Origin: Segatella copri
Lineage (GTDB): Bacteria; Bacteroidota; Bacteroidia; Bacteroidales; Bacteroidaceae
Assembly (NCBI RefSeq): GCF_019249655.2
Contig: NZ_CP137557.1
Location: 1,106,001 to 1,170,000, forward strand
DNA: 64,000 nt
Direction: 5' to 3'
Made by a program: the position numbers and the translations under genes. Under the pieces are notes generated by a model. It had not been told where the DNA came from. It did not search any database and was given only the letters and a program-made list of their open reading frames with translations. This document shows positions 16,228 through 26,900 of this stretch, piece after piece; position 1 is the stretch's first letter, and the number at the start of each line of letters is the position of its first letter.

Positions 16228-17019
16228 TTACAGGTTGTCCTTCTCGATGTCCTTGAAGTACTTGTAGGTGCTGACCTTCAACTCGTCGGTAGCGCTCTCA
16301 TCGCAAACGATGATGCCGTGCTGGTGAGTCTGAAGCGCACTGATAGTCCAAGCCTGTGTAACAGGACCCTCGATAGCTGCCTGGAGTGCACGAGCCTTGT
16401 TGTGGCCGTTGCAGAGAATCATTACCTCTCTGGCTGCCATAACGGTACCTACGCCCACTGTGAGAGCAGTGGCAGGCACAGCGTTCATGTCGCCGCCGAA
16501 GAAGCGTGAGTTGGCGATACGGGTATCTGTGGTCAGAGTCTTAACTCGTGTACGTGATGTGAGAGAAGAGAAAGGCTCGTTGAAAGCGATGTGGCCGTCA
16601 GGACCGATACCGCCGATGAAGAGGTCGATGCCGCCTGCTTCCTCAATCATCTGCTCATAGTGAGCGCACTCTGCCTCGAGATCCTCTGCGTTTCCGTTGA
16701 GGATATGGATGTTCTCCTTAGGGCAGTCGATGTGGTCGAAGAGGTTGTGAGCCATGAAAGAATGGTAGCTCTCAGGGTGAGACTCTGGCAAGCCTACATA
16801 CTCGTCCATATTGAAGGTGAGTACATGCTTGAACGAAATCTCGCCAGCCTTTACAGCCTTAACGATTTCTGCATACATGCCTACTGGTGATGAACCTGTT
16901 GGCAAACCCAAAACGAATGGTTTTTCTGCTGTTGGTTGGAAGGCTTTGATGGTCTCCACAACGTGACGAGCTGCCCAGCGGGCCAACTCCTCGTAATTCT
17001 TTTCGATGATTACACGCAT
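16228..17019 (-). CDS. nagB: Glucosamine-6-phosphate deaminase
   Basis: Converts glucosamine-6-P to fructose-6-P and ammonia in the cytoplasm. It has 263 residues, normal length. Catalytic motifs are complete: [17 protein letters not shown] with D72 and [14 protein letters not shown] with D141, H143 and E148 equivalents. [11 protein letters not shown] binds the sugar phosphate and [17 protein letters not shown] belongs to the allosteric region. It sits between the ROK gene (69 bp away) and the fused NagB-like gene (86 bp), consistent with one operon. This is the working deaminase of the sialic-acid/GlcNAc pathway here. Confidence 0.97.
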   Translation of the reverse strand: MRVIIEKNYEELARWAARHVVETIKAFQPTAEKPFVLGLPTGSSPVGMYAEIVKAVKAGEISFKHVLTFNMDEYVGLPESHPESYHSFMAHNLFDHIDCPKENIHILNGNAEDLEAECAHYEQMIEEAGGIDLFIGGIGPDGHIAFNEPFSSLTSRTRVKTLTTDTRIANSRFFGGDMNAVPATALTVGVGTVMAAREVMILCNGHNKARALQAAIEGPVTQAWTISALQTHQHGIIVCDESATDELKVSTYKYFKDIEKDNL

Positions 17020-17087
17020 AGTTGTTTATGTTTTTATTAATAAATAGTTGAAAAGTTTATATTCTATTTCTTTTTCTTTACTGAAAA

Positions 17088-18287
17088 TCAGTTCCCTTGC
17101 AGCATCCTGCTTCTTGCCATGAGGCAGGCTCCTATCAGCCCAGCCTGACCTTTCAGCTGTGATGTCACAATCTGTGAGTCTTCGCTCACCAGATTCAGGG
17201 AGTACTTCTTGATACCCATGCAGATAGGTTGGGTGAGATAGTCTCCGGTCACCGAGAGGTCTCCACCGATGACGAGCATCTTAGGGTTGAAGATATTGAT
17301 GATTCCTGCAAGATTGGTTCCCAGTTCCACAGCCATTTTCTGCAAGGCTTCGATGCTGAGCACGTCTTCTTTCCCGATGGCATCGAGAATGTCCTGCAGG
17401 GTGAGCGGCTGGTGCTGCTTCATCACTTTTTCGGTGAGTACCGATGTTTCTCCGTTCTTGAGCAGCTGGTTCATCTTTCTCAGCAGGGCTGAACCGGAAG
17501 CTTCGGTTTCCATGCATCCTGTTTTTCCGCAATGGCAGATGATGCCATTATTATAGATGTGCATGTGTCCGATTTCTCCCGAGAAGCCCGATTCTCCCAG
17601 ATAGAGTCTGCCGTCGATGATGATGCCGATGCCGATACCCCAGCTGATGTTGACAAAGATAACGTTCTTCACGCCCTTGCTCACGCCTCTGAGGCTTTCG
17701 CCGTAGGTCATACATCGGGTGTCATTGTCGATGCATACGGATAATCCCAGTTTTTCCGACAGGATTTCTGCCAGTGGCTTCTGCACGCAGGTGAAGTAAT
17801 TATAGGCGCAGCCTGTGTTAGGATTCACACGTCCGCCGATGCTCAGGCAGGTATTCTTAATCTGTTCCTTGGTGATGCCCGATTTTTCGATAAACTCGTT
17901 GGTGAGACTGATGAATTGCTCGAAGCATTCCATGCTGTCCTCGTAGATGAAGTCTATCTTCTGTGGTTCTGTCACCATGTTGCCGCAAAAATCGCAGATG
18001 CCGAAGGTTAGATTATCCTTTCCCGTGTCGATTCCAAGGAAGTAGCCCGAAGTAGCAATCAGGTCGTATATCTTGGGTGCTCTTTTCGAATAGTTGTCTT
18101 TCTTTCCTGTTACCTGTACCAGGCCGATGTCAATCAGCTCGTTTAGAGTCTTTGTGGTGTATGGCACGCTAACGCCTAGGCTTTTTGAGAGTTCGGCTAT
18201 GGTCTGCCCGCCATATTCTATAAACTGGTTTAGGATAGCAGTCATAGAGGCCGACCATTTTGTTTGGTTGATGATGTTCTTTAACAT
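17088..18287 (-). CDS. ROK-family transcriptional regulator (NagC/Mlc type)
   Basis: A 399-residue protein with an N-terminal winged helix-turn-helix (residues ~15-70, YGGQTIAELSKSLGVSVPYT) and a ROK sugar-kinase-like domain. The ROK zinc motif is CHCGKTGCMETEASG and the nucleotide-fold segment is LGIDTGKDNLTFGICD. Because it has a DNA-binding head and is divergent from the nan genes, it is most likely the repressor of both directions, with ManNAc, GlcNAc or a phosphate form as effector. Matching palindromes in both promoter regions (18325-18350 and 18551-18577) are candidate operators. Confidence 0.9.
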   Translation of the reverse strand: MLKNIINQTKWSASMTAILNQFIEYGGQTIAELSKSLGVSVPYTTKTLNELIDIGLVQVTGKKDNYSKRAPKIYDLIATSGYFLGIDTGKDNLTFGICDFCGNMVTEPQKIDFIYEDSMECFEQFISLTNEFIEKSGITKEQIKNTCLSIGGRVNPNTGCAYNYFTCVQKPLAEILSEKLGLSVCIDNDTRCMTYGESLRGVSKGVKNVIFVNISWGIGIGIIIDGRLYLGESGFSGEIGHMHIYNNGIICHCGKTGCMETEASGSALLRKMNQLLKNGETSVLTEKVMKQHQPLTLQDILDAIGKEDVLSIEALQKMAVELGTNLAGIINIFNPKMLVIGGDLSVTGDYLTQPICMGIKKYSLNLVSEDSQIVTSQLKGQAGLIGACLMARSRMLQGN

Positions 18288-18691
18288 AAGCGTTGCCTTA
18301 ATGAATGATTTAACGGTGCAAAGTTAAATAAATAAATCCATTTTATTAATATTTGCTAGTTAATTAATCTAAATATTTTAAAGAAAGTGCCAATTTAAAC
18401 ATTTTTTGCTCTGATTTCCCCCGAATGTACCCTGGAAAGCGATAGCTGGGATACCCTTAGCCCCAAAAGCGGCTTTCTTTGTGCTATAAATGATGTATCG
18501 AGGTGCTCTATATAATATATAATAAGGTATAAGGGGTGAAACTGTCATAATAAATAAATAAACTAATTTATTTAATTATAATAATGAAAATAGTTTCTTT
18601 AAAATTTGGTTGATATTAAAAATAGTCGTATATTTGCAGCAGAATTTCTAACTAACAATAATTATATAGCAAACTAACAATAACAACAACA
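18288..18691. promoter_or_regulatory. Divergent control region of the sialic-acid locus
   Basis: Leftward: TAACTTTG on the - strand at 18319-18326 for the ROK operon. Rightward: TTTG at 18605-18608 and TATATTTG at 18629-18636, 20 bp apart, for the nan operon. Two similar AT-rich palindromes (18325-18350; 18551-18577), each beginning AAATAAATAAA, lie one by each promoter. A 25-bp AT-rich motif (18508-18532) recurs upstream of the rRNA operon. Confidence 0.65.
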
Positions 18692-19924
18692 ATGAGAAAT
18701 AGAAAGTTTTACCCTTGGTTGGTTGTTGCGCTCCTGTGGGTGGTTGCACTTCTCAACTATATGGATCGCCAGATGCTTTCAACCATGCAGGCAGAAATGA
18801 AGGTTGACATCGTGGAATTGCAGCAGGCTGAGGCCTTCGGAGCTTTGATGGCTGTCTTCCTTTGGGTGTATGGAATCGTGAGCCCGTTCGCTGGTATCGT
18901 GGCTGATAGAATCAGCCGAAAGAAATTGGTGGTGGGCAGTCTCTTCGTCTGGTCGCTGGTTACTTACCTCATGGGTTATGCTTCCAGTTTCAACCAGCTC
19001 TACATGCTCAGAGCTTTGATGGGTATCAGTGAGGCACTCTACATCCCTTCTGCTCTCTCGCTCATTGCCGATTGGCATGAAGGCAAATCCCGCTCTCTCG
19101 CCATCGGCGTCCACATGACCGGTTTGTATGTGGGTCAGGCCATCGGCGGATTCGGTGCCACAGTGGCTGCAGCCTTCTCTTGGCATACCACTTTCCACTG
19201 GTTCGGTATCCTCGGAATCGCTTATTCCGTAGTATTGCTCCTCCTCTTGCATGATAAGGAAAAGGAGACCGTGAGTGTGGCGGCGCAGCAGGTGAAACCT
19301 GCGAAGGGCGGACTCTTCCAAGGCTTGTCGGTAGTGCTTTCTACGTGGGCTTTCTGGGTTATTCTTTTCTATTTTGCAGTACCTTCTCTCCCGGGTTGGG
19401 CAACCAAGAACTGGCTCCCTACCTTGTTTGCTGAGAATTTGGGCATCCCAATGTCGCAGGCGGGTCCGATGTCAACCATCACCATTGCCGTATCTTCATT
19501 GATTGGTGTACTCTTCGGAGGTGTGCTTTCTGACAAGTGGGTACAGAAGAACATCCGTGGCCGTGTCTATACCAGTGCCATTGGTTTGGGAATGACCATT
19601 CCTGCGCTCTTCCTCCTCGGCTTCGGTCACAGTCTGGTAGCCATCGTAGGTGCAGGCTTGCTCTTCGGTATCGGTTACGGTATGTTTGATGCCAACAATA
19701 TGCCAATCCTCTGCCAGATTATCTCGGCAAAGTACAGAGCCACCGCATACGGTATCATGAACATGGTGGGCGTATTTGCCGGAGCCATGGTTACCCAGGT
19801 GATGGGTAAGTGCTCTGATGGCGGCAACCTGGGCTTTGCCTTCGCCGTACTCGGCATCGTGGTGATAGCTGCACTGACTCTCCAGTTGGTCTGCCTGAAG
19901 CCAAAGACAGATAATCTGGAATAA
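18692..19924 (+). CDS. nanT: MFS transporter, probable sialic-acid importer
   Basis: Inner-membrane major facilitator with 410 residues and 12 expected membrane segments. It opens PWLVVALLWVVALLNYMDRQ, and the loop 2-3 signature DRISRKKLVVG is present. It is first in an operon with NanL and an AGE-type epimerase, the same arrangement as the Bacteroides nan genes, where the MFS member takes up N-acetylneuraminate. Substrate assignment rests on this context. Its last 23 bp, including the stop, are repeated 40 bp downstream (19910-19932 and 19950-19972). Confidence 0.85.
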   Translation: MRNRKFYPWLVVALLWVVALLNYMDRQMLSTMQAEMKVDIVELQQAEAFGALMAVFLWVYGIVSPFAGIVADRISRKKLVVGSLFVWSLVTYLMGYASSFNQLYMLRALMGISEALYIPSALSLIADWHEGKSRSLAIGVHMTGLYVGQAIGGFGATVAAAFSWHTTFHWFGILGIAYSVVLLLLLHDKEKETVSVAAQQVKPAKGGLFQGLSVVLSTWAFWVILFYFAVPSLPGWATKNWLPTLFAENLGIPMSQAGPMSTITIAVSSLIGVLFGGVLSDKWVQKNIRGRVYTSAIGLGMTIPALFLLGFGHSLVAIVGAGLLFGIGYGMFDANNMPILCQIISAKYRATAYGIMNMVGVFAGAMVTQVMGKCSDGGNLGFAFAVLGIVVIAALTLQLVCLKPKTDNLE

Positions 19925-19972
19925 GATAAAGACAGATTTTCTTAAATAAGATAATCTGGAATAAGATAAAGA
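19910..19972 (+). repeat. 23-bp direct repeat at the end of the MFS gene
   Basis: GATAATCTGGAATAAGATAA plus GA occurs at 19910 and again at 19950, a 40-bp tandem duplication that copies the stop codon. It probably has no function beyond a second stop. Confidence 0.8.
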
Positions 19973-20012
19973 ATTAAGAATCATATAATTAACGTAAAAA
20001 ATATTTTTGATT

Positions 20013-20930
20013 ATGGAAAAAATCATTGGACTCATTGATGCACCGTTCACTCCTTTTTATGCCAACGGTGATGTGAACTTGGAACCTATCGAGGCTTATG
20101 CCAAGATGCTTCAGAAAAACGGTCTGAAGGGCGTGTTTATCAATGGTTCCTCAGGCGAGGGCTATATGTTGACCACTGAGGAGAGAATGCTCCTTGCTGA
20201 GCGATGGGTTGCAGTGGCTCCTAAGGACTTCAAGATTATCGTTCATGTGGGCAGCTGCTGCCTCCGTGAGAGTCGTCGTTTGGCAGAGCATGCACAGAAG
20301 TTGGGTGTTTGGGGTATCGGTTCAATGGCTCCTCCATTCCCGCACATCGGTCGAATCGAGGAACTGGTGAAGTATTGCGAGGAGATTGCTTCTGCGGCTC
20401 CTGAGCTTCCTTTCTACTACTATCATATTCCTGCATTCAACGGTGCTTACCTGCCAATGCTCGATCTGTTGAAGGCTGTAGATGGACGCATTCCTAACTT
20501 CGCTGGTATCAAATATACCTTCGAGAGCTTGTATGAGTACAACCAGTGCCGTCTCTACAAGAACGGTAAGTACGATATGCTCCACGGTCAGGATGAGACC
20601 ATCCTTCCTAGCCTGGCTCAGGGCGGTGCACAGGGTGGTATCGGTGGTACAACCAACTATAACGGTAAGGAGTTGGTAGGTATCATCGAGGCTTGGAAGA
20701 ACGGCGATATCGAGACAGCACGCGAGAAGCAGAACTTCGCCCAGGAGGTTATCAACGTGATCTGTCACTACCGTGGCAACATCGTGGGCGGCAAGCGCAT
20801 CATGAAACTGTTGGGCTTCGACCTGGGTCCTAACCGAACTCCATTCCGCAACATGACCGATGAGGAAGAGCAGGCTATGAAGAAAGAGTTGGAAGCTATC
20901 CACTTCTTCGAGCGTTGCAACCAATTTTAA
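20013..20930 (+). CDS. nanL: N-acetylneuraminate lyase
   Basis: Splits N-acetylneuraminate into ManNAc and pyruvate. A 305-residue class I aldolase of the DapA/NanA family. The Schiff-base lysine lies in FAGIKYTFES, the catalytic tyrosine in PFYYYHIPAFNG, and the carboxylate-binding loop is INGSSGEGYMLT. ATG at 20013 (MEKIIGLIDAPFT) is preferred over a TTG two codons upstream. The following epimerase gene starts 36 bp downstream, consistent with direct transfer of ManNAc to the next enzyme. Confidence 0.95.
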   Translation: MEKIIGLIDAPFTPFYANGDVNLEPIEAYAKMLQKNGLKGVFINGSSGEGYMLTTEERMLLAERWVAVAPKDFKIIVHVGSCCLRESRRLAEHAQKLGVWGIGSMAPPFPHIGRIEELVKYCEEIASAAPELPFYYYHIPAFNGAYLPMLDLLKAVDGRIPNFAGIKYTFESLYEYNQCRLYKNGKYDMLHGQDETILPSLAQGGAQGGIGGTTNYNGKELVGIIEAWKNGDIETAREKQNFAQEVINVICHYRGNIVGGKRIMKLLGFDLGPNRTPFRNMTDEEEQAMKKELEAIHFFERCNQF

Positions 20931-20966
20931 AATTCAATAACAGTAATCTCCAGTAAATTGATAAGA

Positions 20967-22154
20967 ATGAATATCAAGGAATATATCAAGCAGTGGGCTG
21001 AATCCTACAAGACAGATCTCACAGAGAACATCATGCCTTTCTGGATGGAGCATGGTTGGGACAAGGTGAACGGCGGTGTCTATACCTGTTTGAATAGAGA
21101 CGGAAGTCTGATAGACTCCACCAAGTCTGTGTGGTTCCAGGGACGATTTGCCTTTGTATGTGCCTATGCATATAATAATGTAGAGAAGAATCCGATGTGG
21201 CTGGAGGCTGCGAAGAGCACCCTCGACTTCATCGAGAACCATTGTTTCGCCAAGAACGGAAGAATGTACTTCTCTGTCACAGCCGAGGGCAAGCCATTGC
21301 GCATGCGCCGCTACGTGTTCTCTGAGACTTTCGCAGCCATTGCGATGTCGGAGTATGCTTTGGCTACCGGCGACCAGAAGTATGCCGAGCGTGCCTTGCA
21401 GATCTTTAAGGACACCCAGCGTTTTCTCACTACTCCAGGTATCCTGCCTCCAAAGTTTGAAGAATCAGTGCAGTTGCAGAGCCACAGCATCATCATGATT
21501 CTCATCAATGTGGGTTCCTGCATCCGCAAGGTTATCAGCGACCCTAAGCTCACCGAGCAGATTGATGAGTCGATTGCTATGTTGAAGAAGTACTTCATCC
21601 ACCCAGAGTTCAAGTGTCTCCTGGAGACCGTAGGAATGAACGGTGAGTTTGTGGATACCTGTATGGGTCGCACCATCAATCCTGGTCATTGCATCGAGAC
21701 TTCTTGGTTTATCATGGAAGAGGCTAAGCTCAGAGGCTGGGACAAGGAGATAACCGATATGGCGCTGCAGATCTTCGACTGGTCATGGGACTGGGGATGG
21801 GACAAGCAGTATGGCGGCATCATTAACTTCAGAGACTGCAGGAATCTTCCTGCGCAGGATTATTCACAGGATATGAAGTTCTGGTGGCCACAGTGTGAAA
21901 CCATCATCGCTTCTCTCTATGCTTACCTGGCTACGGGTGATGATGAGTACATCTACAAGCATCAGCGCATCAGCGAATGGACCTATGCCCACTTCCCGGA
22001 TGCAGAGTTCGGCGAGTGGTATGGTTATCTTCACAGAGACGGTACCGTGGCACAGCCTGCCAAGGGTAATCTCTTCAAGGGTCCGTTCCACATTCCGAGA
22101 ATGATGATCAAGGCATACTCTTTGTGCCAGGAGATTTTGAACAAGGAAGTATAA
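20967..22154 (+). CDS. nanE: AGE-family N-acylglucosamine 2-epimerase
   Basis: Interconverts ManNAc and GlcNAc. A 395-residue (alpha/alpha)6-barrel protein of the AGE/renin-binding-protein type, the type Bacteroides uses in its nan operon in place of the phosphate epimerase of E. coli. Typical blocks are present: MEHGWDKVNGGVYTCL, QGRFAFVCAYAY, GRTINPGHCIETSWF and FWWPQCETI, with family histidines in PGHCIE and HIPRMMI. ATG at 20967 (MNIKEYIKQW) is used; a TTG at 20958 is less likely. It ends 11 bp before the sialidase start. Confidence 0.93.
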   Translation: MNIKEYIKQWAESYKTDLTENIMPFWMEHGWDKVNGGVYTCLNRDGSLIDSTKSVWFQGRFAFVCAYAYNNVEKNPMWLEAAKSTLDFIENHCFAKNGRMYFSVTAEGKPLRMRRYVFSETFAAIAMSEYALATGDQKYAERALQIFKDTQRFLTTPGILPPKFEESVQLQSHSIIMILINVGSCIRKVISDPKLTEQIDESIAMLKKYFIHPEFKCLLETVGMNGEFVDTCMGRTINPGHCIETSWFIMEEAKLRGWDKEITDMALQIFDWSWDWGWDKQYGGIINFRDCRNLPAQDYSQDMKFWWPQCETIIASLYAYLATGDDEYIYKHQRISEWTYAHFPDAEFGEWYGYLHRDGTVAQPAKGNLFKGPFHIPRMMIKAYSLCQEILNKEV

Positions 22155-22165
22155 ACGAACAAAAA

Positions 22166-23452
22166 ATGAGAAATATGATTTTTTCAGCAAACATAGGCAA
22201 GGCATTGTGCCTCGCTACAATGGGTATTTCCTTGCTATCTACAGTACAGGTTGCTGTTGCTATCCCGGCTGTGGCTGCAGAGACACAGGTTGTTAACCGA
22301 CAGGGCGGTATTACGGTCTTCCCTAACAGGGAAGCGCAGTATCGCATTCCTGCCATCGTAGAGTGTAAGTCGGGAAAGTTGATTGCGTTTACCGATCATC
22401 GTTACCACAATCAGGATATTGGTGGCGGCCGTCATCTCGACATTGTGATGAAGACCAGTATGGACAAGGGTGCTACCTGGAGTTCTCCTGAGCAGATGGT
22501 GGCAAAGGGTGGAAACGGTATCGCTACCAGTTTCGACTGCGCTCATGGCGATGCGGCTGTCGTAGTAGATAAGGAGAGCGGTAGAATTCTCCTGATGTGT
22601 GCATCGGGCGGCATCGGCTACTGGGAGTCTAAGCGTGGTCATCTCCTGATGATGGGTAGATACTACAGCGACGACGAGGGCAAGACATGGTATGGCGAAG
22701 AAGTGACCAAGCAGATTTACGATCTCATGCCAGAAGTGGAATCAGCCTTCTTTACCAGTGGTAGAATCTGCCAGAGTAAGCAGATTAAGGTAGGCAAGTA
22801 CTATCGTGTATATACCGTGTTGTGTACCCGCAGCGGTAACCGCATTCTCTATAGTGACGATTTCGGTCAGACATGGAATGTTTTGGGCAAGAATGTAGCC
22901 GATGCTGCTCCTCGTGGAGATGAAGCTAAGATTGAAGAGTTGCCAGACGGCAATGTGTTGCTCAGCAGCCGTACAATGGGTGGACGCTACATCAATATCT
23001 ATTCTTATGATGATGAGAAGACAGCTACAGGTTCCTGGGGCAAGGTAGTAGCTTCTGAAGCCCAGAATCTAGGTGTTGCTGCCCATAAGAACGCTTGTAA
23101 TGGTGAGGTCCTCATAGTGGATGCCAAGAAAAACGGCAAGAAGGTGAAGCTGTTACTTCAGAGTGTTCCTGTAGGTCCAGGTCGTACAAACGTAGGTATC
23201 TACTACAAGGCATTGGAGACTCCTGCTGATTATGCCACTCCAGAGGCGATTGCCAAAAACTGGGAAGGCTGCTATCAGCTGAGCAATACTACATCGGCTT
23301 ACTCAACTATGGTTCAGGGCAAGAATGGAAGCATCTACTTTCTTTTGGAGGAGAATGCCTTTAAGAATCCGAAGACACAGACAGATGACTATTACGACAT
23401 CCGATTCTATAACCTGAGCATTGAGCAGATAACAAATAATAGATATAAATAA
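22166..23452 (+). CDS. nanH: Exo-alpha-sialidase (GH33)
   Basis: Releases terminal sialic acids from glycans in the periplasm or at the surface. A 428-residue protein with an N-terminal signal peptide (hydrophobic run ALCLATMGISLLS, then AVAIPAVAAE). The F/YRIP motif is YRIPAIVECKSG and supplies an arginine of the triad. Three Asp-boxes are seen: SMDKGATW, SDDEGKTW and SDDFGQTW. The catalytic tyrosine region near the end is TTSAYSTMV. ATG at 22166 follows the epimerase stop; an earlier in-frame start would overlap that gene and spoil the signal peptide. Confidence 0.95.
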   Translation: MRNMIFSANIGKALCLATMGISLLSTVQVAVAIPAVAAETQVVNRQGGITVFPNREAQYRIPAIVECKSGKLIAFTDHRYHNQDIGGGRHLDIVMKTSMDKGATWSSPEQMVAKGGNGIATSFDCAHGDAAVVVDKESGRILLMCASGGIGYWESKRGHLLMMGRYYSDDEGKTWYGEEVTKQIYDLMPEVESAFFTSGRICQSKQIKVGKYYRVYTVLCTRSGNRILYSDDFGQTWNVLGKNVADAAPRGDEAKIEELPDGNVLLSSRTMGGRYINIYSYDDEKTATGSWGKVVASEAQNLGVAAHKNACNGEVLIVDAKKNGKKVKLLLQSVPVGPGRTNVGIYYKALETPADYATPEAIAKNWEGCYQLSNTTSAYSTMVQGKNGSIYFLLEENAFKNPKTQTDDYYDIRFYNLSIEQITNNRYK

Positions 23453-23483
23453 TATTAACTAATTAATTATAATTTTACTACTT

Positions 23484-23879
23484 ATGAAAATCAAAATCAA
23501 GCACCTTTTGATGATGCTGTTATGTATTTCAGTATCGTCGATGATGTTGGTTTCGTGCAGTGACGAAGACGAGAGCGTGATGGGCCCAGTTGCTATCAAC
23601 TCATGTCAGTACACCGCTACGGAGGTGACACCTATTTGGACTTTGGTTCCTAATGACAATTGCGATGGCTACGTAATTAAGCTCTACAAGGGTACACGTG
23701 CCAACGTTGGTGACATGGTTGAGGAGAAGAAGCTCGACTATCGTACATGCAAGTGTACTTTCAGCGGTCTGACACCCAACACACAGTATGTCATTTCTAC
23801 CCAGGCCATTCCAAGTGCAAAGAGTGGCTTCAGCAGTGCGCAGATTTACTGGAAGGAATTTACCACCAGTGCCCAGTAA
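23484..23879 (+). CDS. Small lipoprotein with fibronectin-III-like fold
   Basis: A 131-residue lipoprotein. The signal ends in the lipobox MMLVSC, followed by acidic residues (SDEDES), the pattern that sends Bacteroidota lipoproteins to the cell surface. The remaining ~100 residues look like one Fn3 domain (YVIKLYKGTR, FSGLTPNTQYVISTQA). No catalytic motif. Its place just before susC suggests an accessory part of the uptake complex, perhaps a glycan-binding or spacer lipoprotein. It may have arrived together with the SusC/SusD pair. Confidence 0.75.
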   Translation: MKIKIKHLLMMLLCISVSSMMLVSCSDEDESVMGPVAINSCQYTATEVTPIWTLVPNDNCDGYVIKLYKGTRANVGDMVEEKKLDYRTCKCTFSGLTPNTQYVISTQAIPSAKSGFSSAQIYWKEFTTSAQ

Positions 23880-23918
23880 TGGTGTGATTAAAATCTAAAC
23901 ATGTGTAAACAGAGCAAT

Positions 23919-26900
23919 ATGAAAAATATTAACTTTAAACTCGGATTTGTGGCGATAGCTGTTACTGTATCTCCACTCGGCACATTTGCTACAACTGCCG
24001 GCAATCCAGCAGTTGTGAATTTATTACCCCCCCCTGCTGGTGTTACTTGCACTGGTGTAGTGCTCGATAATACGGGCGAGACCATTATTGGTGCCAGCGT
24101 ACGTGTCGTAGGCACAAAACTTGGAACCGTCACCGACATTGACGGTAAATTTACCCTTGCTAATGTTGAAAAGGGATCAACACTCGTAATTTCTTATATA
24201 GGATATACTCCACAGCAGGTGAAGTTCAACGGCACTCCGTTGACTATTACTCTTAAGGAAGATGCCAAGGCACTTGACGAAGTTGTGGTAATGGGTTATG
24301 GTGTAGCTCAGAAGCGCACCAAGGTAACCAACTCTATCGCCAAGGTTAGTGAGAAAACCCTCACTGTAGGTGCCAACGCCAACCCTGCCCAGGCTCTTGC
24401 TGGTGCTGTATCGGGTGTTAAGGTGGACATCACTTCAGGTAGTCCTGCTGCAACTCCTTCTATCACCATCCGTGGTGGTTCTAACTACGACGGTGGTTCG
24501 AACGAACCTCTTATTATTGTAGACGGCGTAATCCGTAGTTCATTGTCTGATATCAACCCCAACGACATCGAGTCGATGGACGTGATGAAGGATGCTGGTG
24601 CCACTGCTCTTTATGGTGCCCGTGCTGGTAATGGTGTTATTATGATTACCACAAAGCAGGGTAAGAGTGGCAAGGCTAATGTGACATTCAACGCCAAGGT
24701 GGGCTTGAACTATTACAACCTTGGCTATAATATGTGCTCGGACGAGGATTACCTCTATTATTATCGTCTTGCTACACAGAACTGTGAATGGACATTGCCT
24801 GGCGGTAAGTATGCAGCCAACTATAACTCAAACCTTTATGGTACAAATACTCCCGGTGGTATTGGCCGTACAGAGTTGTCGCAGGGACAGTCGTACAACA
24901 TTCTGCGCAAGACCGACGACAACGCTTATCTCTTGCAAAAAGGATGGAGCGAGATGCTTGACCCTGTAAGCGACAACTACATACTCTATCGCAACATCGA
25001 CCCGCTGGAAGTTAACGGACGTTCTCCTTACATTACTCAGGACTATAATGCAAGCATCTCGGGTGGCAACGACCGTGGCCGCTACTACGCCAGCCTTGGT
25101 CTGTATGATGCCGATGGTTTCATCAAGGGCACATTCTACAAGCGCTATAACTTTGCGTTGACAGGCAGCTATAAGATTACAAAGTGGTTGGAGTCGAACT
25201 CAGTGTTCAACTACACCCGTGCCAACTGGCTGAATGACGATCCTTCTCTTAGCACTACATACTTCATGAACCGTGCTATGGCTTACAAGTTTGTACGTTA
25301 TCGTGATGAGGATGGCAACGAATTGTATGGTACAAATAATCCTACAATCAACGTCAACGTAAACAAGGGCAACTTCGACCGTGACTATCAGAGCGACAAG
25401 TTCTCTATGACACAGTCGCTTACCGCTACGCTTTTGCCAGGACTTACATTGAAGGGTACTATGAGCTGGTTCTACAACGAGCAGTATGATGAGTCGTTCA
25501 ACCACAAGTACATCACAAGTCAGGCTGGTGCTGTAAATCCTGACGGCAACAATGGCGTGAGCCGTAGCTATGATACAAGTGCTCAGTTCTTACGTTATTT
25601 CGACCAGACTTACAACCTTGTAGCTAACTTCAACCGTGTGTTCGCTGAGAAGCATACTGTAAACGTTATGGCAGGTACCGAGTTCTACAAGCGTCGCTAT
25701 CGTGGATTCAACGCAAGTGGTTATAATGCTCCTACAGGCTACTTCCCAGGCCTTGGTCTTACTCAGAACGATGCTGATGTTCAGTCACGCAGTATGAGTT
25801 CGTGGCACAACGAAGAGGCTATCATGTCATATTTCGGCCGTGCAGAGTACGACTATATGGACAAGTATCTCTTTGCTGCTACATTCCGTGCCGACGGTTA
25901 CTCACGACTGGTTAATAACAAGTGGGGTACATTCCCTGGTGTGTCAGGCGGTTGGGTGTTCAGCAAGGAGAACTTCTGGAACAAACTTGGTTTGGAGAAC
26001 ATCATCACCTATGGTAAGTTGCGTGCTTCTTACGGTATGAACGCCACTATCAACAGCTCATACCTTGGCTACTACACTCTTCAGGGTGCATATAGTGCCT
26101 ACAAGTATGACGGTGCGTATGGCTACCGCATAAGCACACTGCCTAACCCGAACTTGAAGTGGGAGAAGACACGTACAGCTGAAGTAGGTCTTGACCTCGG
26201 TTTTCTCAACAACCGTTTCAACCTCGGTATGACTTACTACAACCGTCTGACAATGGACAAGTATTCAGCTCTGTCGTTGCCACGAACAACCGGCTTCTCT
26301 ACCGTCACATATAACAACGGACAGTATCGCAATGCAGGTGTTGAGCTTGACTTCCAGGGAACATTGTTGCGCACACGTGATTTCCAGTGGACATTGAATG
26401 CCAACATCACCTACAACAAGAACACCATCGTGAAGTTGCCTGAGAACGGTTTGAAGAACAACCGTCAGGGCGGTTCAGAGGTGTACACAGGCAATGGCAA
26501 CGAGACCCACTATGTAGGCGGCTATCAGGAAGGTCAGACTCCGGGCAGCTTCGTAGGTTACGGCGTTGTTAAGATGGCACGTTCGCAGGCTGATATTGAT
26601 GCTCTTGGTGATTATGTTGATACAGGTACAACCAATGGTGCTGGAGTATATGCCAATGAGGCTGGTCGTCAGCGTCTTTTGGCTGCAGGCTACAAGAACA
26701 TTGTGCAGCTTATGCCTGGTGACTTCATCTATGAGGATCGCAACGGCGATAACTGGGTTGAGTCAAAGGACCGCAAGGTGCTCGGTAACCTTACTCCGAA
26801 GTGGACAGGTGGTTTCAACACCACATTGACATGGAAGGGTCTGTCGCTCTATGCACGCTTCGATATGGGCTTCGACTTCCAGGTGTATGACTCTAACATA

